From JAFGLZ01 sp964390905 (GTDB lineage: Bacteria; Planctomycetota; Phycisphaerae; UBA1845; JAFGLZ01), in contig CAYMLO010000033.1 of NCBI GenBank assembly GCA_964390905.1, positions 1 to 64,000 on the forward strand: DNA of 64,000 nucleotides. Direction: 5' to 3'. Both the position numbers and the translations under genes were made by a program. Shown here piece after piece: positions 8,714 through 17,453 of this stretch. The notes below the pieces were generated by a model that saw only the letters and a program-made list of their open reading frames with translations, was not told the origin of the DNA and made no database searches. Position 1 is the first letter of the stretch. Every line of letters begins with the position of its first letter.

Positions 8714-10125
8714 TCTACCCCCAACGAAGGAGGTTTCCGGGCCGGACCCTCGATCGATTGGCGCACCTCGAGCCAAGGGATCTTCTGGGCAAGCCGCTTC
8801 GTCCTGGCCGTGATCGCCGCGGCGGCACCGGCCGCCTGGCCCATGGCCACCGCGTTGCCGGTCACGCGATAGCTCGAATGGGCCAGGAAATCCCCGCTGA
8901 TGCAGCGTCCGGCCATCAAGAGGTTGTCGACGTCGCGGGAGATCAGGGCACGATACGGGATGTCATACGGCTTGGCTCGGACCCGCTCGTTCCTGATGCC
9001 CTTGCACTGCTTGGGATCCGTCGAGTGGACATCGACCGGGAACGTCACGCGGCAGACCGCGTCCTCGTGCGACCGTCCCTCAAGCAGGTCCTCTGTGGTC
9101 ACGCGGTAGCGCCCGTGAATCCGGCGGCCCTCGCGGACCCCGATGTGCTCGGGGGTGGCCACGAGCAAGACGTTCTTCCAGACCCCCCCGAGCCCGCGGA
9201 GCGCATCGATGAGCTTGTGGACCTCCGCACGAGCGCGGAGCGTGGCCTCGGTAATCTGCGCCGCGTCCAAGGCGGACACGCCGTACTCGTGATTGGCCAT
9301 GAGACAGAACAGCCCGCTGCGGATGTAGAAGAGCGTCGGCAGGGCATAGGAGGGCGTCACGCCGGCCCGCTTCATCTCGGCCAGGAGCATCTGCTTGGGA
9401 TGGCGCTTGCCTCGGCCCTGACTCAAGCCGCGAACGAAAGGCCGGACCTGATCGGGGTCGATCCCCGTCAGAAGCCCGATCAGACTCATCGGCTGGACCT
9501 CCCCGGTGCCCGATCGGCCGTAGTCGAAGCCGCACCCGGCGTAGGCGGCCAGGTCACCGTCTCCGGTAGCATCGACGAAGACCTCGCCAGACCACGCCTG
9601 TCGACCGGACTTCGACTCCGTCACCACCAGATCGAGTCGGCGGCTCGGCCGCACCGCGGCGGCGACGACGCGGGTGTGCAGCTGAATCCTCACCCCGGCC
9701 TCGAGGCACAGGGCCTCGATGAACACCTTCATCTGCTCGACGTCGTAGCCGCGCGAGCCGCCGTACACGGCCAGCGCGCCCCTTGACTTGAGTCCCTCGA
9801 GGATCTCCCGCATGAGCCCCGACTTGTTGCCCGCGTCCAAGATCCAGCTCAGCAATCCCGCCGTCCAAACGCCGCCGAGGCAACCGCTGACCTCCAGCAG
9901 GCGAACCGCCGCCCCCCCACGAGCGGCAGCGACGGCCGCGGCAAGACCGGCCGGACCGCCTCCGCAGACGACGACGTCGGCACGCTCCACAACCGGGACA
10001 TCCCTCGCCTTTTCCCGATACGCGGATCGCTTCGAAGCCTCGCCGCCCTGGGCGATCGCATGTCCCCCGACGCCCACTCCGGCGGCCGTCGCGGCGCCGG
10101 AGGCAAGGAACGTCCGTCTGTTCAT
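8710..10125 (-). CDS. Tat-exported FAD-dependent oxidoreductase
   Basis: A 471-residue protein of the FAD-dependent oxidoreductase family (PF12831 type) common in planctomycetes. It opens with a Tat-like signal (Asn-Arg-Arg-Thr-Phe-Leu then an Ala/Gly-rich stretch). The dinucleotide-binding fold follows at about residue 50 with Gly-Gly-Gly-Pro-Ala-Gly. An Asp-Ala-Thr-Gly-Asp-Gly-Asp motif and a C-terminal Gly-Arg-Cys-Ile-Ser-Gly to Gly-Gln-Ala-Ala-Gly segment complete the FAD site. The start at 10125 has GGAGG upstream. These enzymes are usually exported folded with cofactor and are thought to oxidise sugars or related alcohols, but no substrate can be assigned. Divergent from the purF-like gene. 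Confidence 0.85.
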   Translation of the reverse strand: MNRRTFLASGAATAAGVGVGGHAIAQGGEASKRSAYREKARDVPVVERADVVVCGGGPAGLAAAVAAARGGAAVRLLEVSGCLGGVWTAGLLSWILDAGNKSGLMREILEGLKSRGALAVYGGSRGYDVEQMKVFIEALCLEAGVRIQLHTRVVAAAVRPSRRLDLVVTESKSGRQAWSGEVFVDATGDGDLAAYAGCGFDYGRSGTGEVQPMSLIGLLTGIDPDQVRPFVRGLSQGRGKRHPKQMLLAEMKRAGVTPSYALPTLFYIRSGLFCLMANHEYGVSALDAAQITEATLRARAEVHKLIDALRGLGGVWKNVLLVATPEHIGVREGRRIHGRYRVTTEDLLEGRSHEDAVCRVTFPVDVHSTDPKQCKGIRNERVRAKPYDIPYRALISRDVDNLLMAGRCISGDFLAHSSYRVTGNAVAMGQAAGAAAAITARTKRLAQKIPWLEVRQSIEGPARKPPSLGVD

Positions 10126-10274
10126 CGTGCACGTCCTCCGTCAGCGAATCCCTTCGGTCCGACCCGGCCTCCCTCCCAGGTCCAGGAACTACGTAAATCC
10201 TAGCATACTCAGGGGATCCGTTCTCGGGGCCCGGGTCGATCGGGGCACGCGCCGGCAAGTTGAGCGGGTTTGTC

Positions 10275-10303
10275 TTGACCCGCCGCGGTGGGCTCGATAT
10301 TCT
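10275..10303 (+). promoter_or_regulatory. Sigma-70-type promoter for the purF-like gene
   Basis: TTGACC (10275-10280) and TATTCT (10298-10303) are separated by 17 bases and point toward the purF-like gene 95 bases downstream. The -35 matches consensus at 5 of 6 positions and the -10 at 4 of 6. Confidence 0.5.
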
Positions 10304-10397
10304 CCGGTCATCCCCTTGTGGCTTGAGGCTTCCCTGTCGCGCCTTGGACGTTCCGACCGGTGGGGCAGGTCGCCCATTACGCACGGAGGTTATTGAC

Positions 10398-11921
10398 ATG
10401 GGCGGTTTGTTCGGCTCGGTGTCCACGAGCAATTGCGTGCAGGACGTCTACTACGGCACGGACTATCACTCTCACCTGGGAACCCGGCGCGGCGGGATGG
10501 CCATCGCCAACGGGTCGGGGTTCGACCGCGTCATCCACGACATCACCACCTCCCAGTTCAGGTCGAAGTTCCAGACCGACATGACGGGGATGAAAGGCCG
10601 CTGGGGCATCGGCGTCATCAGCGACACCGAAGACCAGCCGCTGATCATCGGCAGCCACCTGGGCCTGTACGCCATCGCCACCGTCGGTCTGATCCGCAAC
10701 GCAGAGGAGCTCGCCAGGAAGGCACTGCGGGGCAGACGGGGACACCTGTCCGAGATGAGCGGCGACGAGGTCAACCCCACCGAGCTGGTCGCCACGCTGA
10801 TCAACCAGGAAGACACGTTCGAGGACGGAATCCGCAACGCGCAGGAGTCAATCGACGGTTCGTGCTCGATCCTGCTGCTGACCAAGGACGGTCTGTTCGC
10901 CGCTAGGGACCCGTACGGCCGGACGCCGCTCATGATCGGCCAGAAGCGCGGGGCCTTTGCCGTCACACTCGAGACGTGCGCCCTGCCCAACTTGGGTTAC
11001 CAGGTCGAGCGATCCCTCGGACCGGGGGAGATCGTGCGACTGACCCCGGACGGGGTCGAGCAGAAAGTCCCGCCCGGCGAGGCGATGCAGATCTGCTCGT
11101 TCCTGTGGGTCTACTTCGGCTACCCCGCATCCAGCTACGAGGGCATCAACGTGGAGTTGGTCCGCAACCGGTGCGGCGCGTTGCTGGCCCGTCAGGATGA
11201 CGTGGAGATCGACCTGGTCGCGGGAATCCCCGACTCCGGCACCGGACACGCCATCGGCTATTCGAACGAGGCGCGGGTCCCCTACGGCCGGCCGTTCGTG
11301 AAGTACACGCCGACCTGGCCAAGGAGCTTCATGCCGCAGGACCAGCCGACCCGCGATCTGGTGGCCGGCATGAAGCTAATTCCCGTCCCGGAGCTGATCG
11401 AGGGCAAGCGCCTATTGTTCTGCGAGGACTCGATCGTCCGCGGGACGCAACTTCGCGACACGATCCGGCGGCTCTTCGATTGGGGAGCGACCGAAGTCCA
11501 CATGCGGCCCGCCTGCCCGCCGCTTGCCTACGGATGCCGGTTCCTGAACTTCTCGCGATCGCGGTCGGAACTCGACCTGGCCGCCCGCCGAGCGATCCAG
11601 CGCCTGGAAGGCAACGGCGATCCCCACCTGAGCGAGTATGCCTGCTGCCAGAGCGACAAGTACCACGCCATGGTCGACGTCATCCGCGAGCAGATGGGCC
11701 TGACGACGCTCAAGTACCAGCCGCTCGAACGCCTGGTGGAGGCGATCGGCTTGCCCAAAGAGAAGCTCTGCACCTACTGCTGGGACGGCGCCGACAATCG
11801 ACCGTGCCGGGCCTGTGCGTCGGCGGCCGCCCACGACAACAAGGTGCAAGACGCCGACGTCGGGGCAGCACAGTCGGACACCAGCCCGGTCGAAGACGCT
11901 ACCTGCCAACCGGCGTCGTAG
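10398..11921 (+). CDS. purF: PurF-like amidophosphoribosyltransferase lacking the glutaminase Cys
   Basis: A 507-residue protein with the full PurF architecture. The start at 10398 follows GGAGG. In PurF the residue after Met is the glutaminase nucleophile Cys; here the protein begins Met-Gly-Gly-Leu-Phe-Gly, so that Cys is Gly. The N-terminal amidotransferase fold is otherwise kept (His-Leu-Gly-Thr-Arg-Arg-Gly-Gly at 26-33). The phosphoribosyltransferase domain is intact: Pro-Asp-Ser-Gly-Thr-Gly-His near 278-284 and the PRPP loop Glu-Asp-Ser-Ile-Val-Arg-Gly-Thr at 343-350. Cysteines 233, 380, 458 and 461 match the four iron-sulfur ligands of Bacillus-type PurF. It could use free ammonia or another enzyme's ammonia in purine synthesis, or be a divergent regulator. 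No canonical PurF is in the window. Confidence 0.85.
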   Translation: MGGLFGSVSTSNCVQDVYYGTDYHSHLGTRRGGMAIANGSGFDRVIHDITTSQFRSKFQTDMTGMKGRWGIGVISDTEDQPLIIGSHLGLYAIATVGLIRNAEELARKALRGRRGHLSEMSGDEVNPTELVATLINQEDTFEDGIRNAQESIDGSCSILLLTKDGLFAARDPYGRTPLMIGQKRGAFAVTLETCALPNLGYQVERSLGPGEIVRLTPDGVEQKVPPGEAMQICSFLWVYFGYPASSYEGINVELVRNRCGALLARQDDVEIDLVAGIPDSGTGHAIGYSNEARVPYGRPFVKYTPTWPRSFMPQDQPTRDLVAGMKLIPVPELIEGKRLLFCEDSIVRGTQLRDTIRRLFDWGATEVHMRPACPPLAYGCRFLNFSRSRSELDLAARRAIQRLEGNGDPHLSEYACCQSDKYHAMVDVIREQMGLTTLKYQPLERLVEAIGLPKEKLCTYCWDGADNRPCRACASAAAHDNKVQDADVGAAQSDTSPVEDATCQPAS

Positions 11922-12133
11922 CATCACGCCAGTTGAGGTCAGCCTGGCAAGGCCAGTCCGTCGCCTCCCAGTGCCGGCTCCGCGATCCGAACGCCCGCGT
12001 CTCTGGTCCCTCTGCGGACCGGTCCACAAACGAGAAGGGGCGTCTCGTTTTCGCGAAGATCATCCGGCCATTGCAGTCGGGCCCGTCATACCGTAGAGAG
12101 CCACTCAGAGACGATGTCGTCGGAGACCAACAC

Positions 12134-13621
12134 ATGAGAAATCGTACTCAGGCGATCTGGGCCAAGCCCTTGGTCATGGTGAAATCGATTGGGCTTGCGG
12201 GCCTGCTCTGCCTGTCGGCCCAGGCCTTCGGGGCCGAAGCGACAACAGGCGAGCGTCCCGAGGGCAAGCCCGGGGACGTCCGTCTGCCGCGTTTGCCGTC
12301 CGGGCCCGCCGGGCCCGGGCGGTTTGGCGCGTACTACACGCGCTTGCGGTACACCGACGCCTGGGAGCGGCCCTGGCGGGTCGGCGACGCGGCCGACGTG
12401 CTGGTGCGCTTCGATGACGGCGGACACAGGTTCATCTTCTGGCGGGGCACCAGCTACATCCCCTGCTGGGTGACCGAGAACGGGATCTGGTACACCAACG
12501 AGTTCTGCGAGACCTCCGGCGGGGGCACCGAGGGGTGTGCCGAGCCGATCTCCGACAAGCAGACGCGCTACGCCCACGTGCGGATTCTCGAAAGCCACGA
12601 CGCCCGCGTCGTCGTGCACTGGCGCTACGCGTTGACCGACGTCCACTATCGCCTCGCCCACACCGACCCCCAAACGGGGTGGCACGACTGGGTGGACGAG
12701 TACTACACGATCTACCCCGACGCCGTCGCGGTGCGGAAGATCGTCCTGTGGACGTCGCGGATGGACGTCTGGCATGAGTTCCAGGAGGCGATCGTCCTCA
12801 ACCCGCCCGGGACCGCGCCGGAAGACAACCTCGAAACCGCCGCCCTGTCGATCGCCAACCTGGACGGCAAGGCCGCCGACTACGTCTGGGACACGCCCGG
12901 CAAGCCGCGGCTGACCGCATCGGTCCCCAACGCCTGCATCGAGGTGGTCAACCTGAAGGCCCCGCGCCGGCCGTTCCTCATCATCGACCCCGCGGAGGCC
13001 TGTATCACGACGTTCAACGGCCACGCGCCGAAGTCGCGGTTCAACTGGTGGGACCACTGGCCGGTCTCACAGGACAAGACCTGGACCCGCGTCGCGACCA
13101 GCAACCACCGTCCCTCCCACACGTCGCTGTCGTGGATCGCCCGCCCCCGCGAGCCGGTCCCCAAGGATTGGAAGGCGTACGCCCGGACCGAGCAGTCCGT
13201 CACGAAGCTGCTGCTGTGCGGCTTGACTCGCCAGACGGCCAAGGAGTTGACGGCGGATGCCAGGTCGTGGCTGATGGCCCCGCCGATGCGGATCACCTCG
13301 TCGGGTTTCACCGGCGGCAGCTACGATCGGGCCGACCGGGCATACCACGTAGAGCGCAAGGAGGCCGCCCCGCCGGCAGCGCTCGAGTTCACGCTGCAGG
13401 CCGGCAAGGACCGCCCGGTCGTCAACCCCGCGGTCGTCGTTCGTGGCTGGGGCGACGCCGACGCACGCATCGAGATCGGAAATGCCCCGACACCGGAACC
13501 AGGCAGCCGTCGATGCCGGATCGCCCACGCGCGCCGACTCGACCGAACCGATCTGGTCGTCTGGGTCAAGCTGCGGTCGCAGACCCCCGTCAGCGTTCGG
13601 CTGCGCCCGGCCGGTTCATGA
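12134..13621 (+). CDS. Exported protein of unknown function
   Basis: I do not recognise a named family. The ATG at 12134 has a GGAG 10-12 bases upstream and starts a signal peptide (hydrophobic about residues 12-35, Ala-Phe-Gly-Ala). The 495-residue protein is rich in Trp and Tyr and reads as mainly beta-strand: Gly-Ala-Tyr-Tyr-Thr near residue 62, Phe-Trp-Arg-Gly-Thr-Ser-Tyr near 105, and a His-Asp-Trp-Val-Asp-Glu-Tyr segment near 185. This composition is usual for carbohydrate-binding or lyase-like proteins. It lies 212 bases after the purF-like gene, in the same direction, among polysaccharide genes. A polysaccharide-related role is inference from context only. Confidence 0.6.
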   Translation: MRNRTQAIWAKPLVMVKSIGLAGLLCLSAQAFGAEATTGERPEGKPGDVRLPRLPSGPAGPGRFGAYYTRLRYTDAWERPWRVGDAADVLVRFDDGGHRFIFWRGTSYIPCWVTENGIWYTNEFCETSGGGTEGCAEPISDKQTRYAHVRILESHDARVVVHWRYALTDVHYRLAHTDPQTGWHDWVDEYYTIYPDAVAVRKIVLWTSRMDVWHEFQEAIVLNPPGTAPEDNLETAALSIANLDGKAADYVWDTPGKPRLTASVPNACIEVVNLKAPRRPFLIIDPAEACITTFNGHAPKSRFNWWDHWPVSQDKTWTRVATSNHRPSHTSLSWIARPREPVPKDWKAYARTEQSVTKLLLCGLTRQTAKELTADARSWLMAPPMRITSSGFTGGSYDRADRAYHVERKEAAPPAALEFTLQAGKDRPVVNPAVVVRGWGDADARIEIGNAPTPEPGSRRCRIAHARRLDRTDLVVWVKLRSQTPVSVRLRPAGS

Positions 13622-13985
13622 TCCGGCTGGCCACCGGTTCACCCATGGGCAGCAAGATCCCGCGGACGCGTGACAATCCAGGCGGGGGGTGCCCCATCCT
13701 TGGCGAGGGGCCGCGGAACGCGGGCCCTCGGAAAGGGTGGGGGACGGAATGGCGCACGAACCATCTCTTGCCGCCTGATTCCGTCCCCCACCCTCCCCTC
13801 CCCCTCGCGTTCCGCGAGGAGAGTGAAGGATGGGGCACCCAGAGCCCGCAGCTTCGCGCGCCTCGACTTGACTCGGGCCGGTGGATGCGATACGGGGCGC
13901 ATCGGCCCGTTGCGGCGCGTGTGGCGCTGTAGCGCGGGTCTGGCGGATGGGTGGGCTCGGCCGTCTCCCGATCAGGGGAGTAACG
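13622..13985. other. Intergenic region filled by a long palindrome
   Basis: The 364 bases between two plus-strand genes contain no convincing gene. Their middle is taken up by the palindromic element listed separately (13687-13840); the remainder shows nothing notable except the GGGAG ribosome-binding site of the next gene. Confidence 0.6.
13687..13840. repeat. Long near-perfect palindrome, REP/MITE-like
   Basis: The outer arms GGGTGCCCCATCCTT (13687-13701) and AAGGATGGGGCACCC (13826-13840) are perfect reverse complements. The inner arms at 13735-13750 and 13778-13793 (16 bases each) are also perfect, and CGCGGAACGCG pairs with CGCGTTCCGCG between them. The whole 154 bases would fold into one long hairpin with a loop of about 27 bases. 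No reading frame spans it. It looks like a dispersed intergenic repeat rather than a simple terminator. Confidence 0.8.
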
Positions 13986-14603
13986 ATGACCTTCGCGCTA
14001 AATCTCCTGTGGTTCCTGTGTTGCGGGTGGCTTTCGGCGTTGCTGTGGTTCGTGGCGGCGCTGCTCATGTTCGTGACGGTGATCGGCGTGCCGTTTGGCG
14101 TGGCGGCCGCCCGGATCGCGAGCTACGTGGCCTGGCCATTTGGGCGTGAGCTCGTCAGCGCAGAAGCGCTCGGCGAACGACGCCTGCCGGGCACAGGACT
14201 CGCCAACGTCGTCTGGATCGTGTTGGCTGGCCTGTGGCTGGCCATCGCACACGTCGTGACGGGCGTGTCGTGCTTCTTGGCGTTTCCGCTGGTCCTGCCG
14301 ATCTTCTTCGGAATCGCCCATTTCAAGATTGCGGGGGCGTGTTTCGCCCCGCTGGGCAAGAGGATCGTCGGCAAAGACAGGGCGCAGGCCGTCCGTCAGC
14401 GAGCGGCCGAATCGCAACTCGTGCGCAAGACGTCCCCGCCCCCCCAGCCGATCCCCCAGGCCGCCCCGTTGCCTGCGCGACCGGTGGGTAGACCCGTTGG
14501 GACTGCCTCAGAGACCGCCTGCAGCAACTGCGGGCGGCGCAACCCCCGCGCCGCCAGCTTCTGCGCCCAGTGTGGGTCCCCCCTGACACCGATGGCGACT
14601 TGA
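13986..14603 (+). CDS. yccF: YccF-family membrane protein with C-terminal zinc ribbon
   Basis: A 205-residue integral membrane protein. GGGAG precedes the ATG at 13986. Two YccF (DUF307) repeats are visible, one ending Trp-Pro-Phe-Gly-Arg-Glu-Leu-Val (about residue 50) and one ending Pro-Leu-Gly-Lys-Arg-Ile-Val (about 124), each after hydrophobic helices. A Pro-rich linker leads to a short zinc ribbon, Cys-x2-Cys then Cys-x2-Cys, in the last 30 residues. Ordinary YccF proteins of about 130-150 residues lack this ribbon. The family has no defined biochemical function. The next gene starts only 8 bases after the stop, so the two are probably cotranscribed. Confidence 0.82.
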   Translation: MTFALNLLWFLCCGWLSALLWFVAALLMFVTVIGVPFGVAAARIASYVAWPFGRELVSAEALGERRLPGTGLANVVWIVLAGLWLAIAHVVTGVSCFLAFPLVLPIFFGIAHFKIAGACFAPLGKRIVGKDRAQAVRQRAAESQLVRKTSPPPQPIPQAAPLPARPVGRPVGTASETACSNCGRRNPRAASFCAQCGSPLTPMAT

Positions 14604-14611
14604 GGACTTCT

Positions 14612-15712
14612 ATGAGATCGAACAGCATAGCATGGCTTTGCGCAGCGCTCCCCGCGGTCGTGGTCGCAGCGTCCTGTCCGATCCTTCTCGGCAGCGGCAA
14701 GGAGGAAGCCCGACCGCCGGTGCGCGAGAGCGTACATCAGGACAAACGTGCCCTGAAGCGCAAGGGGAGGCGATGCATCTCTCCGTGGATCATCTACAAG
14801 GACGCGCACAGCATCGACCTGCTCAAGTCACAGGCAGACATCGTCGCGTCGGTCAGCGTCTGCGGCAATGCGACGCCGGAATTCATCGCCGAGTGCCGCA
14901 AGCTCGACATCGAAACCTACAAGCTCGTCGGCGGCAAGCCGACGGCGTTCGACACAGAATCCCACCGTCAGGCCACCATCGGGCAATACCTGAGACTCTG
15001 TCGCGAGGTGGGCTACGACGGCATCGACCTTGACTTCGAAGGTCTCGACCGTACGTACCGCGAGCAGTACAGCGCCTTCCTGCGAGACACGTCGCATGAA
15101 CTCCACCGCGTGGGCAAAAAGCTAAGCAAGTGCGTCAGCTACCTGATGTCCACCCGACGGACGACCACCAAGACGCATATGGCGGATTTCTACGACCCGA
15201 AGGTCGTCGGCGAGACGTGCGACATGGTGCGGGTCATGTGCTACGACATGTATAGCCTGTCCGGGGAGGGGATCGGCCCGGTCAGCGCGCAGCCCTGGGC
15301 GAAGGATGCGATGAAGTACTGGCTGCAATACGTCCCGGGCGAGCGGCTGATCATGGGCCTGCCCGCCTATTCGGGCGATTTCGAGATGGCGCTCGACGGC
15401 AAGAGAACGCGGGCGTACGGCGCTCCGGCGCCCGTCGTGCCGCCGGGCACGGCCGTCAAGCGCGTCTGGCTGCCGTACGAGCAGATCAACACGTACAAAT
15501 ACGTGGACAGGAAGGGCTGTCTGCACCTGTTCTTCGCCAGCGATGCCGCCGGCACGCGGGCTCACCTGGAAACGGCTGACCGACTGGGCATCTTCGGCGT
15601 CGGCTTCTGGCACTGTCGGGCCGTCACGCCGCAGATGTGGAAGGTCGTGAGGGACTGGCACGGACGAGCCCCGACGGTCGAACGAGCCCATTGGTGGCTT
15701 GTCTATCCGTAG
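14612..15712 (+). CDS. Exported GH18-like glycosidase
   Basis: A 366-residue protein with a hydrophobic N-terminus (about residues 7-24) ending near a Cys that could be lipidated, though the lipobox is weak. The glycoside hydrolase family 18 signature D-x-x-D-x-D-x-E is complete: Asp136, Asp139, Asp141 and the catalytic acid Glu143. Other barrel strands include Val-Arg-Val-Met-Cys-Tyr-Asp-Met-Tyr (about 208-216) and the C-terminal Phe-Gly-Val-Gly-Phe-Trp. GH18 enzymes cut beta-1,4-N-acetylglucosamine linkages in chitin or peptidoglycan; which applies here is unknown. The GAGG site just after the previous stop codon supports the start and coupling to the YccF gene. Confidence 0.82.
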   Translation: MRSNSIAWLCAALPAVVVAASCPILLGSGKEEARPPVRESVHQDKRALKRKGRRCISPWIIYKDAHSIDLLKSQADIVASVSVCGNATPEFIAECRKLDIETYKLVGGKPTAFDTESHRQATIGQYLRLCREVGYDGIDLDFEGLDRTYREQYSAFLRDTSHELHRVGKKLSKCVSYLMSTRRTTTKTHMADFYDPKVVGETCDMVRVMCYDMYSLSGEGIGPVSAQPWAKDAMKYWLQYVPGERLIMGLPAYSGDFEMALDGKRTRAYGAPAPVVPPGTAVKRVWLPYEQINTYKYVDRKGCLHLFFASDAAGTRAHLETADRLGIFGVGFWHCRAVTPQMWKVVRDWHGRAPTVERAHWWLVYP

Positions 15713-15759
15713 CCGCGCTCGCTCAGCGGGGCGGGGTCGACCATTCCGAAGGAGGCAGC

Positions 15760-17276
15760 CTAGGGGACCTCGGCGCGGATCGTCCCAAGATAGCCAATCA
15801 GACGGTACATCCGCGTGACATAGGTTCCCGTGTCATAGCCCGCAAAGACATGCGGGGGGTGGCCTGGAAATCCACCACGTCCAGGACCTCGTTGTCGACC
15901 ACCCATCCGCCGCGCTCGTCCAGCGACTGAATGAGTGTCTCGATCTCCGCCGCGTCGACGGCCGTCGTCCGGTAGTCCACCCGCGCAGTGATGCGATTGA
16001 TGACCGGACCGCGTCGCCGCCGCTCCTCCTCGTATTCGGCGCGGGCCTGGGCCGGGGTCAGCTCGCGGACGCGGTCGTATGCCTTCCGGAGCGCCGCGAC
16101 GTCGATGTGCACCCGGACGCCATACGGGTAGGCCCCCTTCGGGTCGTAGGTCTTGACGAACCGGATGTCCTTGTACGTCTTGCCAACCCGCCGCATGTAG
16201 ACCGGTCGGTTCGTGCCGAGCTCGTAGAAGCACGTGTGCGTCCAGGTCCCCGTCGGTTCCCCGCCGAACCGGGCAGCATCCAACCAATCGAGCGCCTTGG
16301 GGATCGGCTCGAGGTACCGCCGGTCGCCGGTGATCTTGTAGAACCGCATCAGGTCCGACACGTTCTGCGACGTCTGACCGGCACAGACAGCGTTGACCTC
16401 GAACGGCCGTCCCCAGGCGGGCTTCATGTCCTCGTCGTATTGCTGAGCCCAACCCGCCTGCGGTCGGGGCAGCTGTGAGAGGATATAGAAGTCCATCCCC
16501 CGTCTCGCCGCCTTCCGGTACGCGTCGACGCCCAGTGCCCGATGGGCCTCCAGAAGCACGTCGATGCAGCTCGAGATGACCCCGTCGTTGAAGGTGTAGC
16601 AAGACGTGTAGTCTCGATGGCCGTCCTTGGCGAACTCATTCTTGAGCGGATACCGCTGCGGCCAGGCGCCGTTGGGATACTGGGCCTCGCAGATGAACGT
16701 CAGCGCCTTGAGCAGCGGAGGGCGGTACTTCGGGTCGAGCGTCGCGTCGTACAGACTCAGCAGGAACAACGTGGCGGCGGCGGTGGTCCTGTCGTCGAAC
16801 GTCCCGTTGCCGTAGAAGTGCAGGTACTCCTGCCACCCCCAGCAGCGCGAGAAGAACGTGTCGTAGTACCGCTGCAGGCCGGGCATGTCGAAATCGATGA
16901 AGTAGTGCCACCCGCCCGACGGAAGCTGTCCCCAGATCAGCGCGCCGGCCACACGATCGGCGTATTCGAGGTACTGTCGGTCGCCCGTCGCCTTGTACGC
17001 CTCGATCAGCATCAGGCCGACCGTCGGCGTGCCGGGCGGCTCGACCCAGATCATCGAGTCGCGGGCCTTGAGCTCGCCGTACTTCTCCTCGAGATCAAGC
17101 GAGTACTTCCACACGAACCCGCCGCGGTTCGACACCGTGTTCATCATGAAGTCCGTGGCCCGTTTCATGGCGGCGCGGACTTGCGCCGGCGTCGGGGCAC
17201 CCAGCGACGGGGACGTGTGCGACAGGCACAGGTAGATCAGCAGCAAGAGCACATCGACGGATCGTATGCGCGTCAT
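15760..17276 (-). CDS. PL10 pectate lyase, frameshifted near its C-terminus
   Basis: An exported pectate lyase of polysaccharide lyase family 10. A signal peptide is followed by an (alpha/alpha) barrel with a Trp-Val-Glu-Pro-Pro-Gly-Thr-Pro segment, Trp-Pro-Gln-Arg-Tyr-Pro and Phe-Asn-Asp-Gly-Val, all usual in PL10. The frame from the start reaches a premature stop at 15798 with an unrelated tail. The neighbouring frame continues to 15760 and encodes the expected ending, Phe-Ala-Gly-Tyr then Thr-Tyr-Val-Thr-Arg-Met-Tyr-Arg-Leu. Inserting one base in the six-G run at 15854-15859 joins them without a break. This may be an assembly error, a real mutation or phase variation. The start at 17276 precedes Thr-Arg-Ile-Arg; a GTG at 17297 is an alternative. 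Confidence 0.82.
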
Positions 17277-17453
17277 CACCAAACCACCGCCTCGCACTTC
17301 CCCGATTCGGATCCACCGCGTCAGACGGTTTCGCTGCCGCGGTGCGTCGGGCTATATTACCGTGATCGCTTGCGATTGGCACGGTCGGGCGTGTTGTCCT
17401 GCGGCGTGCGGCCGCGAGGCGGCGACCGACCCAATCAACAGGATGATCCTGTC

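Noticed and set aside
15798..15860. Programmed frameshifting in the PL10 gene
   Set aside because: There is a G run but no slippery heptamer with a downstream pseudoknot or internal Shine-Dalgarno; an indel or assembly error is simpler.
17370..17400. A possible sigma-54 promoter (TGGCAC) upstream of 17454
   Set aside because: The -12 element TTGC is missing at the required distance.
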